This document shows positions 1 to 7,594 of a DNA stretch of 17,161 bases, piece by piece (the first letter of the stretch is position 1; the number at the start of each line of letters is the position of its first letter). The stretch is taken from the NCBI GenBank assembly GCA_020024515.1, contig JAHHTR010000039.1, positions 1 through 17,161 of the forward strand. The letters are read 5' to 3'. The position numbers were made by a program, and so were the translations under genes. The stretch is from Angelakisella sp. (GTDB lineage Bacteria > Bacillota > Clostridia > Oscillospirales > Ruminococcaceae). Under the pieces are notes generated by a model. It was not told the origin of the DNA. It saw only the letters and a list, made by a program, of their open reading frames with translations, and ran no database searches.

Positions 1-24
1 TCCATACCATAAGAGGTTCTTTTT

Positions 25-52
25 GTACTGTCCGCACAAATTGGGGCAGTAC
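25..52 (+). terminator. Hairpin upstream of pgk, possible terminator of the preceding gene
   Basis: GTACTGTCC (25-33) pairs with GGGCAGTAC (44-52) over 9 bp with one T-G wobble and a 10-base loop. An AT-rich stretch with TTTTT follows about 15 bases later, so it is not a textbook intrinsic terminator. It may end the gene left of the window (often gap in such clusters, which cannot be seen here) or be a structured leader element. It shares the block AAATTGGGGC with the hairpin region after pgk. Confidence 0.4.
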
Positions 53-253
53 ACTATCTAAACAAAGTTTTTATTTATTTTTAATATATAATTCTACGAC
101 ACTGAAAAATATGATCTTAATGATTAATATAAATCTATTTGAATTTGAACAATATCCATAAAAATAATTTTTTTAAAAAAATTTGAACTTTTAAAAAATA
201 CAATTTATTGTAAAAATTAAAAGAATATTTATATTTTTATCTTAATAAAATAC
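53..253. other. AT-rich intergenic stretch, no gene seen
   Basis: Very AT-rich DNA between the upstream hairpin and the pgk promoter. No open reading frame with a ribosome-binding site, and no clear RNA fold, was found in it. Confidence 0.5.
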
Positions 254-282
254 TTGCAAAACTTCGTTAAATGATATACAAT
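254..282 (+). promoter_or_regulatory. Promoter of pgk-tpiA
   Basis: TTGCAA (254-259) and TACAAT (277-282) are separated by 17 bp, a good match to a sigma-A housekeeping promoter. The expected start is near 289, leaving a leader of about 75 bases before the pgk start. Confidence 0.7.
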
Positions 283-362
283 AGTGATATAGTGCTTTTG
301 GAGATGTTTACGACTTTTTTGAGAGTACAATAATTTTGCAAGTTGAAAGGAAGTTTTTCAAG

Positions 363-1577
363 ATGACAACATATAACAAAATGACAATTGAAGATTTAGA
401 TGTAAAAGGTAAAAAAGTATTAGTTCGCTGTGACTTTAATGTGCCTATGAAAGATGGCAAAATCACAGATGAAAACAGAATAATTGGTGCTATGCCAACT
501 ATTAAATATCTTGTTGATAATGGTGCAAAAGTAATTCTTTGCTCACACCTGGGCAAACCAAAGAATGGTCCGGAAGAAAAATTTTCACTTGCTCCTGTAG
601 CTACTGCTCTTTCAGAGAAATTGGGCAAAACAGTTGTGTTTGCCAATGACGATAATGTTGTTGGCGAAAATGCAAAAAAAGCTGTTGCAGAAATGAATGA
701 TGGTGATATTGTTCTTCTGCAAAACACACGTTTTAGAAAAGAAGAAACAAAGAATATAGAAGATTTCAGTAAAGAACTTGCTTCTCTTGCAGAAGTATAT
801 GTTGATGATGCTTTTGGTTCTTGCCACAGAGCACACTGCTCAACAGTAGGTGTTACAGACTATATCAAAGATACAGCTGTTGGATACTTAATGCAAAAAG
901 AAATTAAATTCCTAGGTAATGCAGTAGAAGCTCCTGAGCGTCCATTCCTTGCTATCCTTGGTGGTGCAAAAGTTGCAGATAAACTAAACGTTATCGAAAA
1001 CCTACTAAATAAAGTCGATACTTTGATTATCGGTGGTGGTATGGCATACACATTCCTAAAAGCAAAAGGATATGAAGTAGGTAAATCACTTGTTGATGAT
1101 GAAAAAGTTGAATACTGTGCTAATATGATGAAACAAGCAGAAGAAAAAGGTGTTAAACTTCTTCTTCCGATAGATACAGTTGTAACTTATGATTTCCCAA
1201 ATCCAATAGATGCAGAAATCGAAACAAAAGTTGTTGACGCAGATGCTATTCCAGCAGATATGGAAGGTCTTGATATAGGACCAAAAACATGTGAGCTATT
1301 TGCTAATGCAGCAAAAGAAGCTAAGACTGTTGTTTGGAATGGACCTATGGGTGTATTCGAAAACCCAATTCTTGCAGCTGGTACAAACAGCGTTGCAGCA
1401 GCTCTTGCAGAGACAGATGCTACCACAATCATCGGTGGTGGTGACAGTGCAGCGGCAGTTGCTCAACTAGGCTATGCTGATAAAATGTCACACATCTCAA
1501 CAGGTGGCGGCGCTTCTCTTGAATACCTAGAGGGTAAAGTTCTTCCGGGTATAGCTTGTATAGCTGACAAAAACTAA
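363..1577 (+). CDS. pgk: Phosphoglycerate kinase
   Basis: Cytosolic glycolytic enzyme that transfers the phosphate of 1,3-bisphosphoglycerate to ADP, giving ATP and 3-phosphoglycerate. The 404-residue length is usual for bacterial PGK. Visible marks are the N-terminal substrate-binding motif VLVRCDFNVP (residues 19-28), SHLGKPKNG (61-69), the hinge/nucleotide segment GGAKVADK, the WNGPMGVFE motif, and the C-terminal GGGDSAAAV and STGGGASLE glycine loops. The ATG at 363 was chosen because AAAGGAAG (346-353) lies 9 bases upstream; an in-frame TTG at 336 has no such site. tpiA follows after 81 bases, so the two are probably one transcript. The identification is secure. Confidence 0.98.
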   Translation: MTTYNKMTIEDLDVKGKKVLVRCDFNVPMKDGKITDENRIIGAMPTIKYLVDNGAKVILCSHLGKPKNGPEEKFSLAPVATALSEKLGKTVVFANDDNVVGENAKKAVAEMNDGDIVLLQNTRFRKEETKNIEDFSKELASLAEVYVDDAFGSCHRAHCSTVGVTDYIKDTAVGYLMQKEIKFLGNAVEAPERPFLAILGGAKVADKLNVIENLLNKVDTLIIGGGMAYTFLKAKGYEVGKSLVDDEKVEYCANMMKQAEEKGVKLLLPIDTVVTYDFPNPIDAEIETKVVDADAIPADMEGLDIGPKTCELFANAAKEAKTVVWNGPMGVFENPILAAGTNSVAAALAETDATTIIGGGDSAAAVAQLGYADKMSHISTGGGASLEYLEGKVLPGIACIADKN

Positions 1578-1604
1578 TTTTTCTTATGAAAAATAAAAAA
1601 ATTG

Positions 1605-1623
1605 GGGCGGACAGTGTTCGCCC
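1605..1623 (+). other. Intercistronic hairpin between pgk and tpiA
   Basis: GGGCGGAC (1605-1612) and GTTCGCCC (1616-1623) form an 8 bp stem with one G-T wobble and a 3-base loop, GC-rich in an AT-rich context. Only TTTAT follows, so termination should be weak. It may trim or stabilise mRNA or tune tpiA relative to pgk. Confidence 0.5.
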
Positions 1624-1658
1624 TTTATGGATATTATTACGAATAGGAGATATACATA

Positions 1659-2426
1659 ATGAATAAAGCTCTAAGAAAAGCTGTTATAGCTGGTAACTGG
1701 AAAATGAATAAAAATCGTCAAGAGGCAAAAGCGCTTATTGCTGAAATCCTACCTCTTGTAAAAGATGCTGACTGTGGTGTTGTTATCTGTGTACCATATA
1801 CAAATCTTGAAACAGCACTTGAAGCTACAAAAGACAGCAACGTAAAAGTTGGTGCAGAAAACTGCCACTGGGCAACAAGTGGCGCTTTCACAGGAGAGAT
1901 ATCAGCAGATATGCTTGCAGAAATGGGTGTTGAGTATGTTGTACTTGGCCATAGTGAACGCAGACAATATTTCGGAGAGACAGACGAGACAGTTAATAAA
2001 CGTCTACACGCAGCTTTAACAGCAGGTCTAAAACCAATTCTTTGTGTAGGTGAACTACTAAATGAGCGTGAAGGCGGAATTACAGAAGAAGTTGTTGGTA
2101 TGCAAACAAAACTTGCACTTGCAGGTGTTACAAAAGAGCAACTTGCAAATATCATAATTGCTTACGAGCCGGTATGGGCAATCGGTACAGGCAAAACAGC
2201 AACAGCAGAGCAAGCTAATGAAGTAAATCATTACATTAGAACAGTTGTAGAGAAACTATATGACAAAGAAACAGCAGACGCTATGACTATTCAATACGGT
2301 GGCTCAATGAATGCTGGTAATGCAGAAGAGCTGACAGCTCAATCTGATGTTGACGGTGGTTTAATCGGTGGCGCATCACTAAAAGCAGCTGATTTTGCTA
2401 AAATAATAGAAGCAGCAAGCAAATAA
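1659..2426 (+). CDS. tpiA: Triosephosphate isomerase
   Basis: Interconverts dihydroxyacetone phosphate and glyceraldehyde-3-phosphate in the cytosol, usually as a homodimer. The 255-residue length is normal. The N-terminal GNWKMN carries the substrate lysine (Lys15), VVLGHSERR carries the catalytic histidine (His98), and AYEPVWAIGTG carries the catalytic base (Glu170) followed by flexible loop 6. The phosphate-binding GGSMNAGNA and GGLIGGASL segments are near the C terminus. AGGAGA (1645-1650) sits 8 bases before the ATG. It is the second gene of the pgk transcript and is followed by a strong terminator. All key residues are present. Confidence 0.98.
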   Translation: MNKALRKAVIAGNWKMNKNRQEAKALIAEILPLVKDADCGVVICVPYTNLETALEATKDSNVKVGAENCHWATSGAFTGEISADMLAEMGVEYVVLGHSERRQYFGETDETVNKRLHAALTAGLKPILCVGELLNEREGGITEEVVGMQTKLALAGVTKEQLANIIIAYEPVWAIGTGKTATAEQANEVNHYIRTVVEKLYDKETADAMTIQYGGSMNAGNAEELTAQSDVDGGLIGGASLKAADFAKIIEAASK

Positions 2427-2456
2427 TTTAAATAATTATTTTGTTTAAACTATAAC

Positions 2457-2488
2457 AAAACCGACTTTTTATATGAAGTCGGTTTTTG
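2457..2488 (+). terminator. Terminator after tpiA
   Basis: AAAACCGACTT (2457-2467) pairs perfectly with AAGTCGGTTTT (2476-2486) around an 8-base loop, with a T-run at the 3' side. It closes the pgk-tpiA unit. Confidence 0.9.
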
Positions 2489-2490
2489 TT

Positions 2491-2754
2491 AAATCATAAT
2501 AATTATTTAAAAGCGATAGGTTAATTATGGAGAATATAAATTTTGACAGTTATAGGTATATATAGAAGAAACAAATATTTGCCATAACAGTCGAAATAAT
2601 AAAGAGTTGGGATAAGTATTCCTTATTCAAAAAATATTAATAAAACAAAAATATACCCACTTATGGTATTTTTTTTGCGGTACTTGGTGTACAGGTTCAA
2701 TAGAGTATTTTAAGAGTTAGGCAATAGCTTTGCAAAAAAAGGTTTTATTAATAA
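2491..2754. other. Intergenic stretch without an intact gene
   Basis: No open reading frame with a ribosome-binding site is present. The frame that reads the hydrolase remnant further right is broken here by several stops (for example TAA at 2752-2754). An ATG at 2527 in that same frame hits a stop after 12 codons. This may be decayed hydrolase DNA, but no clear similarity can be seen before about 2788. Confidence 0.4.
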
Positions 2755-3009
2755 AGAAATACTTCAACAACCATTCGCACCAATAATTTTTCACCGAAAC
2801 ATCATTTGTGTGAAAAATTACTACTTATCATTATGTATAATGTTGCAAGTGATAATGCTATGTCATATAATTCAGCGGTTAAGTTCTATAAACTATATAA
2901 AAAATATGGCAATAGTGTTGACCTTATTACATATAAAGATAGGGGACATAATTTTTTAAATCTATCACCTGATAGTCAAATAGTGAGCAAGACTATATTG
3001 ATACATTGA
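2755..3009 (+). pseudogene. Remnant of an alpha/beta hydrolase (S9/esterase type), C-terminal part only
   Basis: The frame ending at TGA 3007-3009 reads FSPKHHLCEKLLLIIM, then DNAMSYNSAVKFYKLYKKYG, then VDLITYKDRGHNF. This resembles the last part of prolyl-oligopeptidase-like esterases, where a beta strand (LIMHGD) is followed by the acid-residue loop, a helix holding S-x-x-FY-x-x-L-x-x-x-G, and the catalytic His in GHxF. Here the expected HGD has become MYN, while GHNF is retained. There is no start codon with a ribosome-binding site, and the N-terminal nucleophile region is absent. A TTG at 2806 could in principle open a 67-residue peptide, but that would not be a working hydrolase. Best read as a decayed gene between tpiA and gpmI. 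Confidence 0.6.
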
Positions 3010-3024
3010 ACAGAAGTGTAGATT

Positions 3025-3053
3025 TTGCATAAAGTCAAATAACTTGATATAAA
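3025..3053 (+). promoter_or_regulatory. Probable promoter of gpmI
   Basis: TTGCAT (3025-3030) and TATAAA (3048-3053) have a 17 bp spacer. Transcription would begin near 3060, giving a very short leader that starts almost at the ribosome-binding site. The strong terminator after tpiA makes a separate promoter necessary. Confidence 0.5.
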
Positions 3054-3073
3054 AAAAGTAAGGAGTAAAAGAT

Positions 3074-4591
3074 ATGAAAAAACCATTGGCACTGATAATC
3101 CTTGACGGATTTGGTATACGTGATAACGAAAAAGGTAATGCAATTAAATTTGCAAAGACACCTAACCTAGATAAAATGCTAAAAGAAAATCCTGTTGTAC
3201 TAATAGGTGCAAGCGGTATGGACGTTGGTTTGCCTGACGGACAAATGGGTAACAGTGAAGTAGGACACACAAATATAGGTGCCGGAAGGATAGTTTACCA
3301 AGAGCTCACAAGAATAACAAAAGATATAAAAGAAGGTACTTTTTTTAATAACGAAGCTCTTTTGGGTGCTGTTGAAAACTGCAAAAAGAATGACAGTGCG
3401 CTGCACGTAATGGGACTATTGTCAGATGGCGGTGTACATAGCCATATTGAACATCTATACGGTATTTTACAGCTTGCAAAGAACAACGGACTTACAAAAG
3501 TATATGTACATGCATTTATGGACGGACGTGACGTTCCACCATCATCAGGTATAGACTTTGTTAAGGCTCTTGAAGCAAAAATGCAAGAAATAGGTGTGGG
3601 CAAAATTGCTACAATCAGTGGCAGATACTATGCTATGGATAGAGATAACCGTTGGGAACGTGTTGCACGTGCTTATGATGCAATCGTTAACGGAAAAGGT
3701 AACAAAGCAGATAGTGCTGTTGCAGTAATGGAAAATTCTTACAAAGAAAATGTTACTGATGAATTTGTTGTACCATCTGTTATAGTTGAAGACGCACAAA
3801 TAAATGCAAATGACAGTGTGGTTTTCTTTAACTTCCGTCCTGACAGAGCAAGAGAAATCACTCGTACACTTGTTGATGAAAAATTTGAAGGTTTCAAGAG
3901 AGAAAAAGGCTTTATGCCACTATACTATGTTTGCATGACACAGTATGATGCAACAATGCCAAACGTTCATGTTGCTATGAAACCACAATCACTTAATAAT
4001 ACTTTTGGCGAATACATTTCAAAGAACGGTTTGACACAATTAAGAATTGCCGAGACAGAAAAATATGCGCACGTTACATTCTTCTTTAATGGTGGTGTAG
4101 AAGCTCCATACAGCGGTGAGGACAGAGCTCTTATAAAATCACCTGAGGTTGCAACTTATGACCTAAAACCTGAAATGAGTGCTTATGAAGTAACAGATGA
4201 AGTTATATCAAGACTTGATAGTGGCAAATATGATGTAATTATACTAAACTATGCTAACTGTGATATGGTTGGACATACAGGTGTATTTGATGCTGCTGTT
4301 AAAGCTGTTGAGGCTGTTGACGAGTGCTTGGGCAGAACCGTTAACAAGATTACAGAAATGGGAGGTATTGCTCTTATTACAGCTGACCACGGTAATGCTG
4401 ACCAAATGTATGAAGAAGACGGTTCACCATTTACAGCACACACAACAAATCCAGTGCCATTTATGGTTGTTGGTGGCAATAACATTAAACTTCGTGAAGG
4501 CGGACGTTTGGCAGATATTGCACCAACAATGTTAAATCTGCTACAACTGCCTCAACCACAAGAAATGGACGGAAAATCAATTATTATATAA
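3074..4591 (+). CDS. gpmI: 2,3-bisphosphoglycerate-independent phosphoglycerate mutase
   Basis: Converts 3-phosphoglycerate to 2-phosphoglycerate through a phosphoserine intermediate, using two Mn ions and no 2,3-BPG cofactor; cytosolic monomer. The 505-residue length is typical. LIILDGFGIRD at the N terminus holds a metal-ligand Asp (Asp11). DGQMGNSEVGH holds the phospho-accepting serine (Ser61). SDGGVHSH and FMDGRDVPP line the substrate site. The second metal site is shown by TADHGNADQ (Asp438, His439) and AHTTNPVPF (His456). AAGGAG (3060-3065) is 8 bases before the ATG. It is isolated from pgk-tpiA by a terminator and the hydrolase remnant, but belongs to the same pathway. Manganese dependence is family knowledge. 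Confidence 0.98.
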   Translation: MKKPLALIILDGFGIRDNEKGNAIKFAKTPNLDKMLKENPVVLIGASGMDVGLPDGQMGNSEVGHTNIGAGRIVYQELTRITKDIKEGTFFNNEALLGAVENCKKNDSALHVMGLLSDGGVHSHIEHLYGILQLAKNNGLTKVYVHAFMDGRDVPPSSGIDFVKALEAKMQEIGVGKIATISGRYYAMDRDNRWERVARAYDAIVNGKGNKADSAVAVMENSYKENVTDEFVVPSVIVEDAQINANDSVVFFNFRPDRAREITRTLVDEKFEGFKREKGFMPLYYVCMTQYDATMPNVHVAMKPQSLNNTFGEYISKNGLTQLRIAETEKYAHVTFFFNGGVEAPYSGEDRALIKSPEVATYDLKPEMSAYEVTDEVISRLDSGKYDVIILNYANCDMVGHTGVFDAAVKAVEAVDECLGRTVNKITEMGGIALITADHGNADQMYEEDGSPFTAHTTNPVPFMVVGGNNIKLREGGRLADIAPTMLNLLQLPQPQEMDGKSIII

Positions 4592-4648
4592 TTGATTTTT
4601 GTGAATATAAATAACTTGTAAATTCTTATAAATTTTACAGATATTTAA

Positions 4649-4677
4649 TTGCTTTTTTAGTTTAAAAGTATTATAAT
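4649..4677 (+). promoter_or_regulatory. Promoter of the cysteine-rich protein gene
   Basis: TTGCTT (4649-4654) and a perfect TATAAT (4672-4677) are 17 bp apart. A start near 4684 would give a leader of about 65 bases. A second TATAAT at 4720-4725 has no good -35 partner. Confidence 0.6.
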
Positions 4678-4749
4678 ATAAAATATGGTACACAATACAA
4701 TGTGCTATATGATTTGTATTATAATAAATTCAAATGGAGGTTTTGGTTT

Positions 4750-5091
4750 ATGAAAAAAAGTTCAAAAATGATAGCAATAGTCGCTTTAATAGTTTCTCTT
4801 GTTGGTATAGCTATTTCGCTTGCAGCATACTTTAAAAAGAAAAGTTGTGTTTTGTGCGATGATCTAGAAGATGATTTCATAGATTACTATGATGACGAAG
4901 ACGAGTGCTCATGCAACTGTGAAAGCGGTGAATGTAATTGCGGTGAACATTGTTGCTGCCATTCAGAAGAAGTAACAGAAGAACCTGCAAATGTGGAGCA
5001 AGTAGAAGTGACAGAAGTAGCAGAAGAAACAAAAGAAGAAAAAGCTGACAAAGGTACAAAAAAATCAGCCAAAGCAGAAGAAACAAAATAA
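4750..5091 (+). CDS. Small membrane-anchored, cysteine-rich acidic protein of unknown function
   Basis: No family recognised. The 113 residues begin with a short basic stretch and one hydrophobic helix (about residues 7-27, IAIVALIVSLVGIAISLAAY), with basic residues on both sides. Then come a CVLC pair (Cys33, Cys36), an acidic patch (about 37-52), and a Cys/His cluster with Cys53, 55, 57, 62, 64, 68, 69, 70 and His71. The tail (72-113) is a low-complexity Glu/Lys/Ala/Val segment. No lipobox is present. The pattern suggests a membrane anchor bearing a soft-metal or redox-active cysteine cluster on a disordered tail; which side of the membrane it faces is not settled. GGAGG (4736-4740) lies 9 bases before the chosen ATG; an in-frame TTG at 4702 lacks a ribosome-binding site. 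A DJ-1 gene follows about 120 bases on. The gene is real by start signals, promoter and composition; the function is inference only. Confidence 0.8.
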   Translation: MKKSSKMIAIVALIVSLVGIAISLAAYFKKKSCVLCDDLEDDFIDYYDDEDECSCNCESGECNCGEHCCCHSEEVTEEPANVEQVEVTEVAEETKEEKADKGTKKSAKAEETK

Positions 5092-5105
5092 TAAAATGAA
5101 CTGAG

Positions 5106-5183
5106 AAAGGAGATACCATTGTTGTGCTTTTTGGGTGCAATAATGCGTGTCTCTTTTTATATTTAAACAAATATTTTAAATAT
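5106..5183 (+). promoter_or_regulatory. Long imperfect hairpin plus second inverted repeat before the DJ-1 gene
   Basis: Bases 5106-5127 pair with 5135-5157: 22 pairs, five of them G-T wobbles, one bulged C (5146), and a 7-base loop. A TTTTT run (5154-5158) begins within the 3' arm. Immediately after, ATATTTAAA (5159-5167) pairs with TTTAAATAT (5175-5183). The first arm contains AAAGGAG, a strong ribosome-binding site 6 bases before TTG 5119, which opens a 15-codon frame ending at 5166. It may be a terminator for the cysteine-rich gene, an attenuator for the DJ-1 gene, or a small structured RNA. Confidence 0.5.
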
Positions 5184-5209
5184 AAATCTAAAAAAAGGAG
5201 AGTAAAAGT

Positions 5210-5752
5210 ATGGTATATATTCATTTAGCGGAAGGTTTTGAAGAAACAGAAGCAATAACACCTACCGATATACTAAGACGTGGTGGTGTGGAAGTACAAC
5301 TTGTATCTATGACAAATAATTTAGTAGTTACAGGTGCACATGGAATAAAACTAACAGCAGATATTTTATTTGAAGATGCAGATTATGATAGTTGTGAAAT
5401 GATAGTGCTGCCTGGTGGTATGCCGGGAACATTGAATTTGCAACAACATAGCGAACTTTGTGATAAAATAAAAGAATTTGCAGTAAAAGGTAAATTTGTT
5501 GCAGCTATCTGTGCCGCACCAATGATACTTGGTGAAATGAATTTGCTTGAAAACAGACATGCAACTATATATCCTGAAATGGAAGAACACCTGAAAAAAG
5601 CAAAAGTATTAAAAGATGCTGTTGTGGTTGATGACAATATAATAACATCTAGAGGACCCGCAACTGCCGCAAAATTTGGATATATATTACTTATGCTTTT
5701 AACAGATGAAGAAACAGCAGATGACACATACAATGGTATGTTATATAATTAA
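5210..5752 (+). CDS. DJ-1/PfpI family protein (ThiJ/YajL-like)
   Basis: Cytosolic alpha/beta sandwich protein of the DJ-1 superfamily, 180 residues, the normal length. The N-terminal AEGFEETEAITP carries the conserved glutamate (Glu14) that contacts the nucleophile. VLPGGMPG (67-74) is the next conserved loop, and AAICAAPMIL holds the nucleophilic elbow cysteine (Cys101). The later TSRGPATA segment is typical of the DJ-1/YajL branch rather than of PfpI proteases. Family members are described as redox-sensitive chaperones or as glyoxalase/deglycase-like enzymes; the latter is debated, and the exact role cannot be read here. AAGGAG (5195-5200) is 9 bases before the ATG. It lies between a cysteine-rich membrane protein and a flippase gene. 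Confidence 0.92.
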   Translation: MVYIHLAEGFEETEAITPTDILRRGGVEVQLVSMTNNLVVTGAHGIKLTADILFEDADYDSCEMIVLPGGMPGTLNLQQHSELCDKIKEFAVKGKFVAAICAAPMILGEMNLLENRHATIYPEMEEHLKKAKVLKDAVVVDDNIITSRGPATAAKFGYILLMLLTDEETADDTYNGMLYN

Positions 5753-5840
5753 TTATAATCATCTTTAATAACAATTGTATTAAATAAGAATGTTTTACAT
5801 ATATATTTATTAATATATAGTTATTGAAGGTGATTTTTAT

Positions 5841-7559
5841 TTGAGTAAAAAACAGAGTTTTTTGGAGGGTGTTGCTACTCTTACCATTGCAACGATTATT
5901 GTAAAAATAATAGGTGCGTTTTTTAAGATACCTCTTGCAAATATCATTGGCGGAGTAGGTATGTCGTATTTCAGTACTGCTTATGATATATTTACACCTC
6001 TTTACAGTATAATTGTATCGGGACTTGGAATTGCAATGGCAAGATTGGTAGCGGAAAGTACTGCGAAAAGGGATATTTGTGAAGACTTTGCAGTGCTGAA
6101 ATCTGCAAAGGTTTTTTTCTTTATATTGGGTATAGTATGCTCGCTTTTGCTGTATTTTTGTGCAATGCCATTGGTTAAAACCATAGGTAATAAAGCGGCA
6201 TATTTTTCCGTACTGGCAATTATTCCATCGATACTTACAAGCTGTATATCGTCTATTTATCGTGGCTATTATCAAGGTAAATCAAATATGCGGCCGACTG
6301 CAATATCACAAGTTATAGAGGCAGTTGCAAAATTGTTTTTTGGACTTGGCTTTGCGTACTTTGTAAAGTATAAGTTAATGGAAGATTTTTACAGAACAGG
6401 AAGTATTTTCGGAAATGTATTTACTGATGAAAAGCAAGCGGAATTATATACACTGCGTTTTTCGGCGGCGGGCGCAATTTTGGGTATATCAATAAGCACA
6501 ATTATCGGCGCAGTTTATGTGTATTTCTACTATAAAAAAGATAGAAATAAATTTATTTGTCCGCAAATACCGAAATCTTTGCAGAGACAAACTTCAAGAA
6601 AATTAGTAATTGTCGGTGTACCTATTGCACTTAGTACACTTGTTGTCAGTTTATCTAATCTTATTGACCTTGTAACTGTTATGAATTGTTTGAATCTTGC
6701 AGTAGAAAGAAATGTAGATGTAATATACAATATGTATACAGGTGGAATACCGAATTATATAACTGTGGCAGAATTACCGGAGTATCTCTTTGGCAGTTAC
6801 TCAGGACTTGCACATTCAATTGCAATGCTTATACCTTCTTTTGCAACTGTACTGTGTGTTACCGCAATACCAACTGTCAGTGAAACATGGGAACATGGTA
6901 ATATTACCAAAATAAATGAAATAGTGTCAATGGTACTGAGAATAACCATGATAGCTGTTGTTCCAATGGGTTTTGCGTTGTATTTGATGTCGTCACCTGT
7001 ACTGCAATTTTTATACCCACTTAGAGTACAAGAAAGCATAGTGGTTTCACCAATACTTAGTATAATGGGGCTTAATGCGATAGTAATATCGTTATCCGCA
7101 TCAATAAACAGTATATTGCAGGCAATAAAGCGAGAAAAAACACCACTTTATTTAATGATAGTTGGTGCTTTGATAAAAGTGTTCATTAATATAACATTAA
7201 TTTCAAAACCTGAAATTAATATACAAGGTGTCCCTTATGGTTCACTATGTTGTTATATAGCTGTAACGGTTTTGGGACTTATTTCATTACAAATGGGTAC
7301 AGGTATCAAGATAGATTTTATGGGTATATTTATTAAACCTATATTATGCTCTGTGGTAACACTTAGCTTAACAGGACTGATATATAGGAAAATTCACCTT
7401 GCAAATACACCGAAATTGTGCGTATATATTGTTTTGACAGCAGTTTTCTATGTATTTTTCGTGTTACTTTTTGGTGTTATTAATAAAAGTGACCTGAATA
7501 GCCTAAAAATCAACAAAAATATTATAAAAACACTTGAAAAATGCTGTATAATACGTTAA
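5841..7559 (+). CDS. MATE/MurJ-like polysaccharide flippase, SpoVB family
   Basis: Integral membrane protein of 572 residues with many hydrophobic segments, consistent with the 14-helix MOP exporter fold. The N terminus (SFLEGVATLTIATIIVKIIG, then FFKIPLANIIGGVGMSYF) matches the SpoVB/YabM/YkvU type, which flips lipid-linked cell-wall or spore-cortex precursors or other polysaccharide units. Initiation is at TTG: GAAGGTGAT (5826-5834) is well placed and no ATG is near. The next two genes, mazG and hup, match the yabM-yabN neighbourhood known from Bacillus, which supports the call. It could act in sporulation or in vegetative wall synthesis; the sequence does not decide. No clear promoter was found in the 88 bases upstream. 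Confidence 0.9.
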   Translation: MSKKQSFLEGVATLTIATIIVKIIGAFFKIPLANIIGGVGMSYFSTAYDIFTPLYSIIVSGLGIAMARLVAESTAKRDICEDFAVLKSAKVFFFILGIVCSLLLYFCAMPLVKTIGNKAAYFSVLAIIPSILTSCISSIYRGYYQGKSNMRPTAISQVIEAVAKLFFGLGFAYFVKYKLMEDFYRTGSIFGNVFTDEKQAELYTLRFSAAGAILGISISTIIGAVYVYFYYKKDRNKFICPQIPKSLQRQTSRKLVIVGVPIALSTLVVSLSNLIDLVTVMNCLNLAVERNVDVIYNMYTGGIPNYITVAELPEYLFGSYSGLAHSIAMLIPSFATVLCVTAIPTVSETWEHGNITKINEIVSMVLRITMIAVVPMGFALYLMSSPVLQFLYPLRVQESIVVSPILSIMGLNAIVISLSASINSILQAIKREKTPLYLMIVGALIKVFINITLISKPEINIQGVPYGSLCCYIAVTVLGLISLQMGTGIKIDFMGIFIKPILCSVVTLSLTGLIYRKIHLANTPKLCVYIVLTAVFYVFFVLLFGVINKSDLNSLKINKNIIKTLEKCCIIR

Positions 7560-7594
7560 AATAGTATAGGCACAAAAATAAAGGAGAAGTTGTA

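Noticed and set aside
304..333. A 9-codon frame (ATG at 304) in the pgk leader as a possible leader peptide
   Set aside because: The only ribosome-binding-like bases (TTTTGGAG) touch the ATG with no spacing, and nothing else supports translation.
308..1432. Several long minus-strand open frames opposite pgk
   Set aside because: They have no ribosome-binding sites and show low-complexity Ser/Phe/Ala composition typical of the antisense of a real gene; pgk is certain on the plus strand.
4251..4535. A 94-residue plus-strand frame inside gpmI
   Set aside because: It overlaps conserved gpmI metal-site sequence in another frame, has no ribosome-binding site and is Leu-rich by shadow effect.
4622..4641. 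Possible terminator after gpmI (TGTAAA with TTTACA)
   Set aside because: The stem is short and only A/T with no T-run after it; too weak to annotate as a terminator.
4877..5224. Minus-strand frames rich in Leu/Ser opposite the cysteine-rich gene
   Set aside because: They mirror the Glu/Lys repeats of the plus-strand gene; no start signals, while the plus strand has a promoter and GGAGG.
5691..6275. A 194-residue minus-strand frame opposite the flippase start
   Set aside because: Tyr/Cys/Asn-rich, no domain and no ribosome-binding site; it covers the AT-rich leader and an antisense of a clear membrane protein gene.
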